Shown here: in pieces, positions 51,828 through 60,074 of the stretch | Position numbering within the stretch: position 1 is the stretch's first letter | Layout: each line of letters opens with the position of its first letter | Assembly (NCBI GenBank): GCA_035293805.1 | Contig: DATGMD010000044.1 | Location: 223,461-287,460 of the forward strand | Direction: 5' to 3' | DNA: 64,000 nucleotides | Source: JAJPHF01 sp035293805 | GTDB taxonomy: Bacteria; Chloroflexota; UBA6077; JAJPHF01 | The notes under the pieces: model-generated | Database searches by the model: none | The model's input: only the letters and a program-made list of their open reading frames with translations | What the model was told of the DNA's origin: nothing | Program-made: the position numbers and the translations under genes

Positions 51828-52985
51828 TCAGACTCCGCTCGTCGCGGCGAGCCGGGCGGGGCGGCGCCACTGCTTGAGCGGCTGCCCCGTGGCGAGCGCT
51901 TCCAGCTCGCGCGCCCAGATCCGCCGCAGCAGGATCACGCCGACGTCGGAGCGGCCCAGCCGCTCGTGTGCCCGGTCCGCGATGACGCCCTGCCCGCACT
52001 GCGCCACGTAGTCCTGCACCTGCACGAGGTCCGGGCGCGCCCCCACGTCCTGAATGCGCAGCCGCCCCGCTAGCACTGCCTCCGCGACCTTGCTCGTCGG
52101 CCCGAACGCGGCCGCGCGCTCGCGGCGCCGCGCCTGGTCCGCGCGGTAGCACTCGGCCAGCTCGCCGGTCACCCGCGCCAGGTAGACCCGGAAGCCCGTG
52201 TGGTGGCCGTCGTCGACGGGCACGCGCCAGCCGAGCGCGTCCAGCCAGCCAAAGGCCGGATCGGCAGCCGGCGTAGTGAAGTACAGAATGTTCGGCATCA
52301 GGAACGGCGTGACGCGCACCACGCCATCGGAGCGCGTGCCATACTGCACGAGCCCATACGGCGTCTCCTCCGCGGTGATTCGCGGCACTTCGGCGATCGC
52401 CCCGAGCGCCGTGTCGCGGTGCACGAAGCAGACATGCACCTCGTCGGGGCCGTTGTCCAGGTTGTTGAAGTAGTTGCAGGGCATCGTATAGACCTGCACC
52501 GTGAGCACGCCCGGCTCCTCGAACTCCGGGTAGCGCGGCAGGGGCGGCGGCGCGTCGTCCCCGAGGTACGCGAAGATCAGCCCCAGGTACTCTTCGGTCG
52601 GGTAGCTCTTGATCCTGACCTTGGGGGGGAAGGAGGGGTCCTCGGCGGGCATCTCGACGCACTGGCCGGAGGCATCGTACTTCCAGCCGTGGTAGAAGCA
52701 GCGGATACAGTCTCCCTCCACCCAGCCAGTCGAGAGCTGCGTCCCCCGGTGCGCGCAGCGGAAGGCGACCACGTGCGGCGCCCCGTCCTCGCCGCGGTAC
52801 AGCGTGAAGTCTTCGCTCATGATGCGAATCGGCTTGGCGTGGCCGGCGGGCAGGTCCTCGGCGCGCAGCACCGGCTGCCAAAAGCGGCGCAGGTAGCGGC
52901 CGGCGAGGGTGCCGGGGCCGGTGTGCGCGAAGTCCGTGTGGTCCATCGTGGCAAGGGCCGCGGCTGGGTCGCGCGCTACGACCAT
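51828..52985 (-). CDS. Rieske non-heme iron oxygenase of the SBP-paired subfamily
   Basis: The ATG at 52985 follows GAGGAGC; 385 residues. Rieske ligands are C77-x-H79 and C96-x2-H99; iron ligands D181, H184 and H189 (DEVHVCFVH). HTGPGTLAGRYLRRFWQPVL at residues 21-40 and STGWVEGDCIRCFYHGW are near-identical to the 54398 product. It lies between the SBP gene (53035) and the permease gene (49985), an enzyme inserted in a transport operon. The pair at 51828 and 54398 brackets one SBP and probably arose by recent duplication. Confidence 0.92.
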   Translation of the reverse strand: MVVARDPAAALATMDHTDFAHTGPGTLAGRYLRRFWQPVLRAEDLPAGHAKPIRIMSEDFTLYRGEDGAPHVVAFRCAHRGTQLSTGWVEGDCIRCFYHGWKYDASGQCVEMPAEDPSFPPKVRIKSYPTEEYLGLIFAYLGDDAPPPLPRYPEFEEPGVLTVQVYTMPCNYFNNLDNGPDEVHVCFVHRDTALGAIAEVPRITAEETPYGLVQYGTRSDGVVRVTPFLMPNILYFTTPAADPAFGWLDALGWRVPVDDGHHTGFRVYLARVTGELAECYRADQARRRERAAAFGPTSKVAEAVLAGRLRIQDVGARPDLVQVQDYVAQCGQGVIADRAHERLGRSDVGVILLRRIWARELEALATGQPLKQWRRPARLAATSGV

Positions 52986-53034
52986 GGCGCTCCTCTCGGG
53001 ATGTGGATGAATCCGGCCCGCCGGGCCGGCAAGG

Positions 53035-54237
53035 TTAGCGTACCAGCAGATCCTCGATCTGCTTGAGCAGCCCGGGCGCAATGTTCGTGTAGTAGTCTTC
53101 CTGGTACTGGTTGCGGTACTGCACGCCCGGCTTCGGCTTGATGTAGTCGGGGACCTCCGGCACATTCACGTCGAGGCGCCGGCTGGGCTCCAGAGAGAGC
53201 TGAGAATAGATCTCCTGACCCTGCTGCGAGGCATACCAATTGATGAACACGGCCGCGGCGCTGGGGTGCGGCGCGTCCTTGATGAGCTTCACCACGCTGT
53301 TGCCCGCGCTTACGGCCGGCGCGCCGTCGTCCGGGAAGACCCGCTCCAGACGGAAGCCCTGCTTGCGGAACTCCTCGGCCTGCGCGGGCAGGATCGCGAG
53401 CCCGATCGGCTGAGTGCCGCGCGCCATGCCCTGCACGACCTCCCGCGCGTCGCGGGTCACGACCGGCTGCTGGTCCTGGTAGAGCGCCTTGATGTAGTCC
53501 GGGCCGAACGCCTCGAGGAGCGAGCGCGCCGTCGCCCCGCCCGCACCCACGTGCGGGTCCTGGATGATGATCTTGCCGCGGTACTCCGGCTTCAGCAGAT
53601 CACGCCACGAGGTGATTGTCTTGGGATCGATGACGCTGGCGTTCACCATCAGGTCGATGTGGACCCACTCGCTACCCGCCAACATGTATTGCTGCGCGTC
53701 GTCCACCCATTCGAGGTGGTTGTTCAGCCACTTGGTAGAATCGGTCACCTCGGGGAGCAGGAGCTTCGGGGCGATGGGGGCCAGCAGGCCCGCCGGATAG
53801 ATCGTGATCAACTCGCTCGCACCGCCGAAGAGCACGTCGGTCGTCTGGCGCCCCGCGCCCGCCTCCTGCTCGATGCGCACGCGGGCGGTCGTGGATAGCT
53901 CGCTCGTGCTGTCAACCTTGATGCCATACTGCTCTTCGAAGGCTTTGGCGAACGCCTCGCCGAGACCCGGCACCCCAGCCGGCACGGAGATGCGGACGCT
54001 GCCCTCCCGTTTCGCCTCCGCCAGCAGCCGGTCCCACTCGGGCGAGGACGCGCCCCCGCCGGCGGCGGCCGGCTGCGCGCCCGTCGCGGCCGGGCCGACG
54101 GTGGGAGCCGCCGCAGGGGCGGCCGCCTTGCTCGCGGCGGGCGGCGCCGACTGACAGCCAGCCAGAGTGACCGCGAGCAGCGCCAGCACGCCGAGCACGT
54201 AGCACGGGAAGCCGGCGCGCGGGCGATGGTCCTTCAT
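53035..54237 (-). CDS. Iron/extracellular family-1-type ABC substrate-binding lipoprotein
   Basis: The ATG at 54237 follows AAGGAGC and gives 400 residues with a lipobox TLAGC (C28). The domain has LLAEAKREGSVRISV, FEEQYGIKVDSTSELSTT, LLKPEYRGKIIIQDPHVGAGG, PHPSAAAVFINWYASQQGQEIY and a C-terminal PKPGVQYRNQYQ, close to the 44257 product. It is flanked by Rieske genes at 54398 and 51828 and followed by a permease gene, so it is the probable receptor for that permease. Confidence 0.88.
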   Translation of the reverse strand: MKDHRPRAGFPCYVLGVLALLAVTLAGCQSAPPAASKAAAPAAAPTVGPAATGAQPAAAGGGASSPEWDRLLAEAKREGSVRISVPAGVPGLGEAFAKAFEEQYGIKVDSTSELSTTARVRIEQEAGAGRQTTDVLFGGASELITIYPAGLLAPIAPKLLLPEVTDSTKWLNNHLEWVDDAQQYMLAGSEWVHIDLMVNASVIDPKTITSWRDLLKPEYRGKIIIQDPHVGAGGATARSLLEAFGPDYIKALYQDQQPVVTRDAREVVQGMARGTQPIGLAILPAQAEEFRKQGFRLERVFPDDGAPAVSAGNSVVKLIKDAPHPSAAAVFINWYASQQGQEIYSQLSLEPSRRLDVNVPEVPDYIKPKPGVQYRNQYQEDYYTNIAPGLLKQIEDLLVR

Positions 54238-54397
54238 CAACGGCTCCTTCTTCGAGATCGCTGCGGCGTCCACATGCTGCGCTGCGCCGCGGCGGCGCCG
54301 CCACCTCGCCTGGCTGGCCACGGTGGCTGAGCACCCGACGGGCGATGGTGGGTCCGTTTGGTGGAGCGATACGTACCACCAGCTCTGGGCCGCCAGC

Positions 54398-55564
54398 TTA
54401 GACGCCCGTGGTCGCGGCCAGGCCACGCGGGACCGACCAGGCTTTGAGGGGCCGGCCCTCGGCGAGCGCGCGCAGCTCGCGCTCCCAGATCTTGCGGAGC
54501 AGGATCACGCCGACGTCGGAGCGGCCCAGCCGCTCGTGCGCTCGGTCGGCGATCGGCCCCTGGCCTACCTGCGAGATGTAGTCCTGAATCGTGATGATGT
54601 CAGGCCGTCCCGTGATGTCCTGGGCCCGTATCTCGCCCCGCAACACGGCCTCGCCGATCTCGGCGTGCGACGGCAGCGCGCGCAGTTGCTCGGCGATGGC
54701 GCGCTGGCGGTCGAGGTACTGGCGGCGTCCCTCCTCGCTCACGTCGGCTACGCGCACCAGGAAGCTCGTGTGGTGCTCGTCGTCCACGGGGATGCGCCAG
54801 GCCAGCGTCTCGATCCAGCCGATCTCCGGCATCGCGGGGTCGTTGCGGTAGGTCGTGAAGTACAGGATGTTCGGCATCAAGAACGGCGTCTCGCGGACGA
54901 CGCCGTTCGCCCGCGTGCCGTACTGCATCAGACCGAACTCCGTCTCCTCCGCCGTGATCTGCGGCAGGTCCGCCACGATGGACAGCGAGGAGTCGCGATG
55001 GACGAAGCTGACGTGCACCTCGTCCGGGCCGTTCTCGACGTTCTGGAAAAAGTTGCTGGGCCAGGTGTACGTCGCCACGTCGAGCAGGCGCTTGGAGTCG
55101 AAGTCCGGGTAGCGCGGCAAGGGCGGCGGCGTGCCTTCCCCAAGATACGTGAATATCAAGCCCAAATATTCTTCGGTGGGGTAGCTCGGGATGCGTACCT
55201 TGGGTGGGAAGGAGGAGTCCTCGGCCGGCATCTCGACGCACTGGCCGGAGGCGTCGTACTTCCAGCCGTGATAGAAGCAGCGAATACAGTCTCCCTCTAC
55301 CCAGCCGGTCGAGAGCTGCGTCCCCCGGTGCGCGCAGCGAAAGGCCACGACGTGCGGCATGCCGTCCTCGCCCCGGTAGAGCGTGAAGTCCTCGCTCATG
55401 ACACGGATCGGTTTGGCGCGGCCGGCGGGCAGATCCTCGGCCCGGAGGACGGGCTGCCAGAAGCGGCGCAGGTAGCGGCCGGCGAGCGTCCCCGGCCCGG
55501 TGTGCGCGAAGTCCGTGGAGTCCGCCGCCGTGTGCTCGTTCACGGCCCCGTTAGTGGCAGTCAC
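54398..55564 (-). CDS. Rieske non-heme iron oxygenase of the SBP-paired subfamily
   Basis: I choose the GTG at 55564, eight bases after GGAGG, giving 388 residues that align end to end with the 51828 product. Rieske ligands are C77-x-H79 and C96-x2-H99; iron ligands D181, H184 and H189. An upstream in-frame ATG would add 16 residues of poor match. It is the first gene of a Rieske-SBP-Rieske-permease run and lies downstream of two hairpins that separate it from the XylE-like gene. Confidence 0.92.
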   Translation of the reverse strand: MTATNGAVNEHTAADSTDFAHTGPGTLAGRYLRRFWQPVLRAEDLPAGRAKPIRVMSEDFTLYRGEDGMPHVVAFRCAHRGTQLSTGWVEGDCIRCFYHGWKYDASGQCVEMPAEDSSFPPKVRIPSYPTEEYLGLIFTYLGEGTPPPLPRYPDFDSKRLLDVATYTWPSNFFQNVENGPDEVHVSFVHRDSSLSIVADLPQITAEETEFGLMQYGTRANGVVRETPFLMPNILYFTTYRNDPAMPEIGWIETLAWRIPVDDEHHTSFLVRVADVSEEGRRQYLDRQRAIAEQLRALPSHAEIGEAVLRGEIRAQDITGRPDIITIQDYISQVGQGPIADRAHERLGRSDVGVILLRKIWERELRALAEGRPLKAWSVPRGLAATTGV

Positions 55565-55620
55565 CTTTCCGGCCTCCGTATAGCGCTTTCGCGCGTGCTG
55601 CGCGTGTCGCACGCCAATAC

Positions 55621-55650
55621 CCCGCTGACCTGCCTGTCCAGGTCAGCGGG
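55621..55650 (-). terminator. Hairpin downstream of the XylE-like gene, second of two
   Basis: CCCGCTGACCTG (55621-55632) and CAGGTCAGCGGG (55639-55650) form a perfect 12-bp stem with a 6-nt loop. It lacks a U tract and lies in the leader of the Rieske gene. Confidence 0.55.
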
Positions 55651-55662
55651 CAGCGTCTCAAC

Positions 55663-55689
55663 GGCGCCCCCCGGCGGACGGGGGGCGCC
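55663..55689 (-). terminator. Hairpin downstream of the XylE-like gene, first of two
   Basis: GGCGCCCCCC (55663-55672) and GGGGGGCGCC (55680-55689) form a perfect 10-bp stem with a 7-nt loop, 45 bases after the stop codon of the XylE-like gene. Confidence 0.55.
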
Positions 55690-55733
55690 GGGGGGAGGTC
55701 CCCGAGTGGCTCTTGGACCGTCCGAGGCTTCTA

Positions 55734-56642
55734 CTACGTGTAGTTGGCGACGAAAGCGCCCTTCTCGGTGCGGTCCCAGTAGAAGATGCCCTGCCACAGC
55801 TTGTCCGCCGTCCAGGTGATCGGCTCCATCTTCGGGTCGGCCCAGTAGCCGCCGGTGAACACCTCGTTCCGGTTGCCCGACGGGTCGAAGAAGTAGATCG
55901 TGTGCCCGCGCGTGATGCCGTGGCGGGTAGGCCCGGCGTCGATCGTCGAGCCGCCGCGCACGATCACATCCGCCGCGCGGCCGATCTCCGCCCAGTCGTC
56001 CAGCCAGAAGGCGAAATGGTGCATGCCGCCCGGGTTGCCAGGGATAAAAGCCAGGTCGTGGGGCGTGTGCGTGCGCTCCAGCCAGCAGGCGATCGGCGTG
56101 CCGTCGGGCGCCACGACCTGCTCGGTGAGGCGGAAGCCCATGATCTCGTTCCAGAAGTGGAACGAGGCCGGCGTGTCGGGCGTGGTGAGGAGCGTGTGGT
56201 CCATGCGCGGCGGGTGAATGCCCACAAGTCCGTCGGGATAGGGATCAGGGTTGGTGGTCGGGAGCCCATTGCCCACCACGCGCATGTCGTAGTACAGCTC
56301 GACCCGGTGCTCGCTGGGGGCCGTGAAGCGAATCGCCTCGCCGAGCGCGTGCTCGTCGCCCGCCGAGACGCGCCGCACGCGGTACTCGTTGCGCTCGAGC
56401 TTGTCCTCGAACCGCTCAAGGTCGTCCGGGTCCTCCAGCCGGAAGGCCATGTAGTTCATGCCGGGGGTGGCGTCCTCGACCAGCACGAGCTGGTGATGCT
56501 CGTGCTCGTCCCAGGCCTTGAGGTACACTTTGCCGTTGACCCGATCGGTCTCCTGGAGCCCGACCACCTGCGTGTAGTACTGGGTTGCCACCGCTAGGTC
56601 CTTCACCCGCACTTCGAGATAGCCCAACTTCAGAACACCCAT
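55734..56642 (-). CDS. Catechol 2,3-dioxygenase-like extradiol dioxygenase (XylE-like)
   Basis: At 302 residues this is the length of XylE. Metal ligands H149 (RMDHTLL), H209 (GMHHFAFWL) and E260 (NRNEVFTGGY) are present, with the second-shell H247 (RGHTIYFF) and a tyrosine in YFFDPSG near 250. It should open catechol or an alkyl-catechol beside the hydroxyls. An AAGGGAGG site precedes the ATG. The gene for a small thioredoxin-fold [2Fe-2S] protein lies 105 bp upstream on the same strand. Confidence 0.9.
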   Translation of the reverse strand: MGVLKLGYLEVRVKDLAVATQYYTQVVGLQETDRVNGKVYLKAWDEHEHHQLVLVEDATPGMNYMAFRLEDPDDLERFEDKLERNEYRVRRVSAGDEHALGEAIRFTAPSEHRVELYYDMRVVGNGLPTTNPDPYPDGLVGIHPPRMDHTLLTTPDTPASFHFWNEIMGFRLTEQVVAPDGTPIACWLERTHTPHDLAFIPGNPGGMHHFAFWLDDWAEIGRAADVIVRGGSTIDAGPTRHGITRGHTIYFFDPSGNRNEVFTGGYWADPKMEPITWTADKLWQGIFYWDRTEKGAFVANYT

Positions 56643-56747
56643 GCTGCCTCCCTTCGCCGCGCGATACGGCTCCTTCTGTCCCCAAACGCTGGCGGACCGG
56701 CCGCGGCGCGATCAACCGCGTGCGCCGACAGTTCCCGGCCGGTCGCG

Positions 56748-57089
56748 TCATCCCTCCGGTGGATACTGCCTATCGAGCGCCTCGAACGCGTTGGTCCGCA
56801 CGACCGGGGGCACCCGCCCGGCCGGGGGTGCGGCTGATCGCCCCCCCGCCGCGTGCGCGCAGATGGCGTCCACGTCGGCCGGCGTCACGCTCTCGTACCA
56901 GGTACGGTCGCGGTGCACCACGACGTTCGGGCCGTGGCTGCAGCCGTTGAAGCAGTAGTACGGCTCAACGGCCACCCCGGCGCAGCCGGCTAGCCGCGCC
57001 CTCAGCACGCCCAGCAGTTGCCCCGACCCGCGGGCGCTGCAGAACAGGCCCTGGCACACAAACACACGGCGCGTGGGCGCTTCGGGCAC
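56748..57089 (-). CDS. Thioredoxin-fold [2Fe-2S] ferredoxin domain protein
   Basis: I set the start at the GTG at 57089 behind AAGGAG, giving 113 residues. Four cysteines, C12-x4-C17 (VCQGLFCSA) and C46-x3-C50 (YYCFNGCSHGPN), have the spacing of NuoE-like or thioredoxin-like [2Fe-2S] proteins. The VVVHRDRTWYESVTPADVDAIC segment is typical of them. It is the only electron-transfer protein in a window with ten Rieske oxygenases. It could donate electrons to one of them or reactivate the adjacent XylE-like enzyme, as the unrelated ferredoxin XylT does for XylE; both are inference. Confidence 0.78.
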   Translation of the reverse strand: MPEAPTRRVFVCQGLFCSARGSGQLLGVLRARLAGCAGVAVEPYYCFNGCSHGPNVVVHRDRTWYESVTPADVDAICAHAAGGRSAAPPAGRVPPVVRTNAFEALDRQYPPEG

Positions 57090-57508
57090 TGCTGCTCCGC
57101 TCCTTCGCCAACAACTCGGCCCCACGATCGGACGGCCGCCGGTCGATCCAGGCCCTTATGTTACCATCGTGGCCTGAGCCGTGGTGCAAAACCATCGCGG
57201 CCGGGCATGCACGATGCACGCACTGCGCAGCGCGCGCTCCGGCGCACGCTTCTACCGCCCCACAGACTGGGAGGGGCACGTCAAACGCGGGGAAGTGCCG
57301 CGCTTGGGCCGGTACGGTGAACGAGCGGGGTCGAGGCGCGATCGCTGTCTCGCGCCACCAAGGCATAGCATCTGCGGCTCGCCGTTGGTACAATGCTGCC
57401 GCCGTACGCGCCCGCCAGCACGCGACGCGCGTGTATTCGATCGTCCATGCCGGCTGGGCCGGGACACCGTCCTTTGCCGACTCGCGCGAGCACGGGGGTG
57501 AGGCCGCG
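57090..57508. other. Intergenic region with a possible extended -10 promoter
   Basis: No gene is recognised in these 420 bases. TGG-TACAAT at 57386-57394 (plus strand) fits an extended -10 element about 115 bases before the M20 ATG at 57509; no good -35 is seen. Confidence 0.4.
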
Positions 57509-58810
57509 ATGTGGCTAGCCGACGAGGCTGTGAAGCACGTTGATCGCGATGAACTGGTCGAGTTGGCGTTGCGCATCTGCAACATCGACAGTGCTGGGCC
57601 CCACGAGGCCGCGGCGGGCGAATACGTCTACGCATGGCTGCGGGCCGAGGGCTTCCAGGCTCGCAAGACCGGCCTGCTGGCCGACCGCTTCAACCTCATC
57701 GGCCGCCTGCCGGGCACCGGCGGCGGCTACAGCCTGCTGTTCAATAGCCACCTGGACACCGCGGTGCAGGCCAGCGATACCTGGGTGGTCAAGGACGCCG
57801 ACGCCGACGTGTACCACAAGGCCTGGGTCGAGGGGGACCAGCTCGTCGGCGAGGGGATCGTCAACGACAAGGGACCGATGGCCGCCTTTCTCATCGCCGC
57901 GAAGGCCGTGAAGGCGACAGGCATGCCGCTCAAGGGCGACCTGCTGCTCACGGCCGTCGTCGGCGAGACGAGCCACGAGCCGGCCGACGACCCGCCCGGC
58001 GCACTGCTCGAGACGGGCGACCTGGGCGTCCGCTGGCTCGTTACCCACGGCGGCGTGGCCGACTACGCGCTCGTCGCGGAGGGGACGGGCTTCAGCCTGG
58101 TCGCCGTCGAGGCCGGCATGGCCTGGTTCAAGGTCACCTGGGTCTCGGACCAGCCGGCGTACTACGTGCCCTACCTGCCCGACCGCACGACGCTGGCCGA
58201 GAGCCCCAACATGATCGTGCGCGCGGCGGCGGGCATCGCGGCGCTGGAGGGCTGGGCCGCCGACTACCAGCGACGCTACGCGTACGAGTCGCCCGGCGGC
58301 CCGGTCGTGCCCAAGGCGCAGGTCGGCGGCATCCGGGGCGGGGACGCGACGCGGCCGATCATGGCGCCGCAAGTCTGTAGCATCTATGTCATGGTGTTCA
58401 CGCCGCCCGGCCTGCCTCCGCTGGTGCTCCAGGATGAGCTTGCGGCGGCGCTGCGCGCGGCCGGCGTCCCGGCGACGGCAATCGAGCTGTACCTGTTTCG
58501 GCGCGGCTACGAGTGCCGGAACGTCGAGCGGCTGCGCGACGCGCTCCTGGCCGCGCACCTCGCCACGTTCGGCACGCCGCCCCCGCCGCCGAACCCGGCG
58601 ACGTGCAGCATGTGGCGCGACATCAACGTCTTCAGTGAGGTGGGGATTCCGGCGATCACGTACGGTCCGCGCTCCGAGACGCACTCCTTCAAGCGCTCGT
58701 TCCCCGTCGGGGCGCTGTACCAGGCGGCCTGCGTGTACGCACGCCTGATCGTGGACCTCTGCAACCAGGAGAAGAGGCTGCCATCAGCGACCGCTGCCGT
58801 CAGCCAGTAG
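57509..58810 (+). CDS. M20 family metallohydrolase (ArgE/DapE/acetylornithine deacetylase-like)
   Basis: The ATG at 57509 gives 433 residues. The M20 motif set is intact: H81-x-D83 (FNSHLDTA), D120 (GIVNDKGPM), catalytic E153 with E157 (GETSHEP) and a late His in ETHSFKR near 400. The dimerisation lid (about 190-300) includes VEAGMAWFKVTW. These enzymes remove acyl or carbamoyl groups from amino-acid derivatives. The 3' end overlaps the convergent M24-like gene by 11 bases. Confidence 0.85.
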   Translation: MWLADEAVKHVDRDELVELALRICNIDSAGPHEAAAGEYVYAWLRAEGFQARKTGLLADRFNLIGRLPGTGGGYSLLFNSHLDTAVQASDTWVVKDADADVYHKAWVEGDQLVGEGIVNDKGPMAAFLIAAKAVKATGMPLKGDLLLTAVVGETSHEPADDPPGALLETGDLGVRWLVTHGGVADYALVAEGTGFSLVAVEAGMAWFKVTWVSDQPAYYVPYLPDRTTLAESPNMIVRAAAGIAALEGWAADYQRRYAYESPGGPVVPKAQVGGIRGGDATRPIMAPQVCSIYVMVFTPPGLPPLVLQDELAAALRAAGVPATAIELYLFRRGYECRNVERLRDALLAAHLATFGTPPPPPNPATCSMWRDINVFSEVGIPAITYGPRSETHSFKRSFPVGALYQAACVYARLIVDLCNQEKRLPSATAAVSQ

Positions 58811-60038
58811 CCGCGGTCCAAGCATCCCGTGGAGTCTGGCTCAGGCGGCGGGCGCCATCGGCCGTCACGACGACCGGATCGCCCAGCCGCACACCGCGCC
58901 GCAGGTCGCGCGTCACGTGCGGCTGCAGTGCGAGCACCATGCCCTCGCGGAGAGCCAGATCGAGTTCCCGCTCGCGCGCCGCGCGGCCCGCGGCATCCTC
59001 CTCGGTGACCCGGCGCGGCGCGCGCACGAGCGGCTCCTCCCAGGGGCCGTGACCAGTGCCCTGCGCCAGCACGTGCAGGCTAGTGCAGCCCGCCTCGCGA
59101 ATCGGCGCCAGCAGCGCCTCGCCCAACTGGCGGAGCGTGAGCCCCGGGCGGATGGCGCGGTAGCCGTTCTCGAACGCGGCCCGCGCGATCGCGAACAGCT
59201 CGCGGTACTCCGGCGTCGGGCGGCCCACCACGGCGGGCGCCTGGAAGTTGGCCCAGTAGCCGAAGTAGCGCGGGCAGAGCTCCGTCAGGATGACATCACC
59301 GGCGGCGAGCGTGCGGCGGGCCGGCAGCCGCTTGCCGTGACTCACGGCCGGCCCGCTGTCCCAGAACACGACAACCGGCTGCTCGGAGCCCTGCTCGAGC
59401 AGCGTAGCGAACGTCCGCGCAAACACCTGGTACTCGCTCGCGCCGGGCACCGCCTGGCGGCGCAGGGTCGCCCACGCCGCGTCGCCGATGGCCACGGCCG
59501 CCTGGATGAACTCCAACTCCGCCGGGCTCTTCACGAGCCGCATCTCCTCCAGGATGGCAGTGGCGTTCACCAGTTCGGCCTTCGGCAGCCCGGCCTGCAG
59601 CCGCTCGTAGGTGACGTGGGGGATGATGCCCTCGGCGTCGAGCTGGCCCGACAGGCCCACCAGCCCGATGCGCCCCCGGGCGAGGTCTAGCTCGCGTACG
59701 TGCGCCGCCAGCGGGCCCGACCAGCGCGCGCCCGGACAGGGCCGCAGGTCGTCCACCCAGACGCCGCGCTCGCGCCACTCGTCGAGCATGCTGCCGCCCG
59801 ACCAGACGAAGGCCGTGGGCGGGCCATCGCGCGGAAACGCTAGCCAGCCCTCCTCGCCGTTGCCGCCGATGAGCGACAGGTAGTACAGGTTCAGCGTCCG
59901 CACGTCGGACATGCCGCTCTCGCCGAAGACGAGCAATAGGTCCAGCCCGGCGTCGGCCATGCGGTGGCGCAGCGCGGCCCAGCGGCGGTCGCGCTCGGCG
60001 AGCGGCATGCGGGGCAGCTGCGCGCGCTCTAGTGACAT
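58800..60038 (-). CDS. M24 (creatinase/aminopeptidase P fold) protein lacking metal ligands
   Basis: From the ATG at 60038 the product has 412 residues: creatinase-like N-terminal domain (about 1-165) and pita-bread domain. HG is kept in GTGHGPWEEP, but the aspartates are lost (TELCPRYFGYWANFQAP), the EP Glu is Gln (LALQPHV) and the last Glu position reads GDPVVV. It shares the loss pattern of the 4228 product more than that of 26631. The adjacent SBP/Rieske cassette is 37 bp upstream of its start, so the three may be one transcript. Confidence 0.8.
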   Translation of the reverse strand: MSLERAQLPRMPLAERDRRWAALRHRMADAGLDLLLVFGESGMSDVRTLNLYYLSLIGGNGEEGWLAFPRDGPPTAFVWSGGSMLDEWRERGVWVDDLRPCPGARWSGPLAAHVRELDLARGRIGLVGLSGQLDAEGIIPHVTYERLQAGLPKAELVNATAILEEMRLVKSPAELEFIQAAVAIGDAAWATLRRQAVPGASEYQVFARTFATLLEQGSEQPVVVFWDSGPAVSHGKRLPARRTLAAGDVILTELCPRYFGYWANFQAPAVVGRPTPEYRELFAIARAAFENGYRAIRPGLTLRQLGEALLAPIREAGCTSLHVLAQGTGHGPWEEPLVRAPRRVTEEDAAGRAARERELDLALREGMVLALQPHVTRDLRRGVRLGDPVVVTADGARRLSQTPRDAWTAATG

Positions 60039-60074
60039 GGCTCTCACTTGCAGATGGGGTCCGGCCTGCGCACG

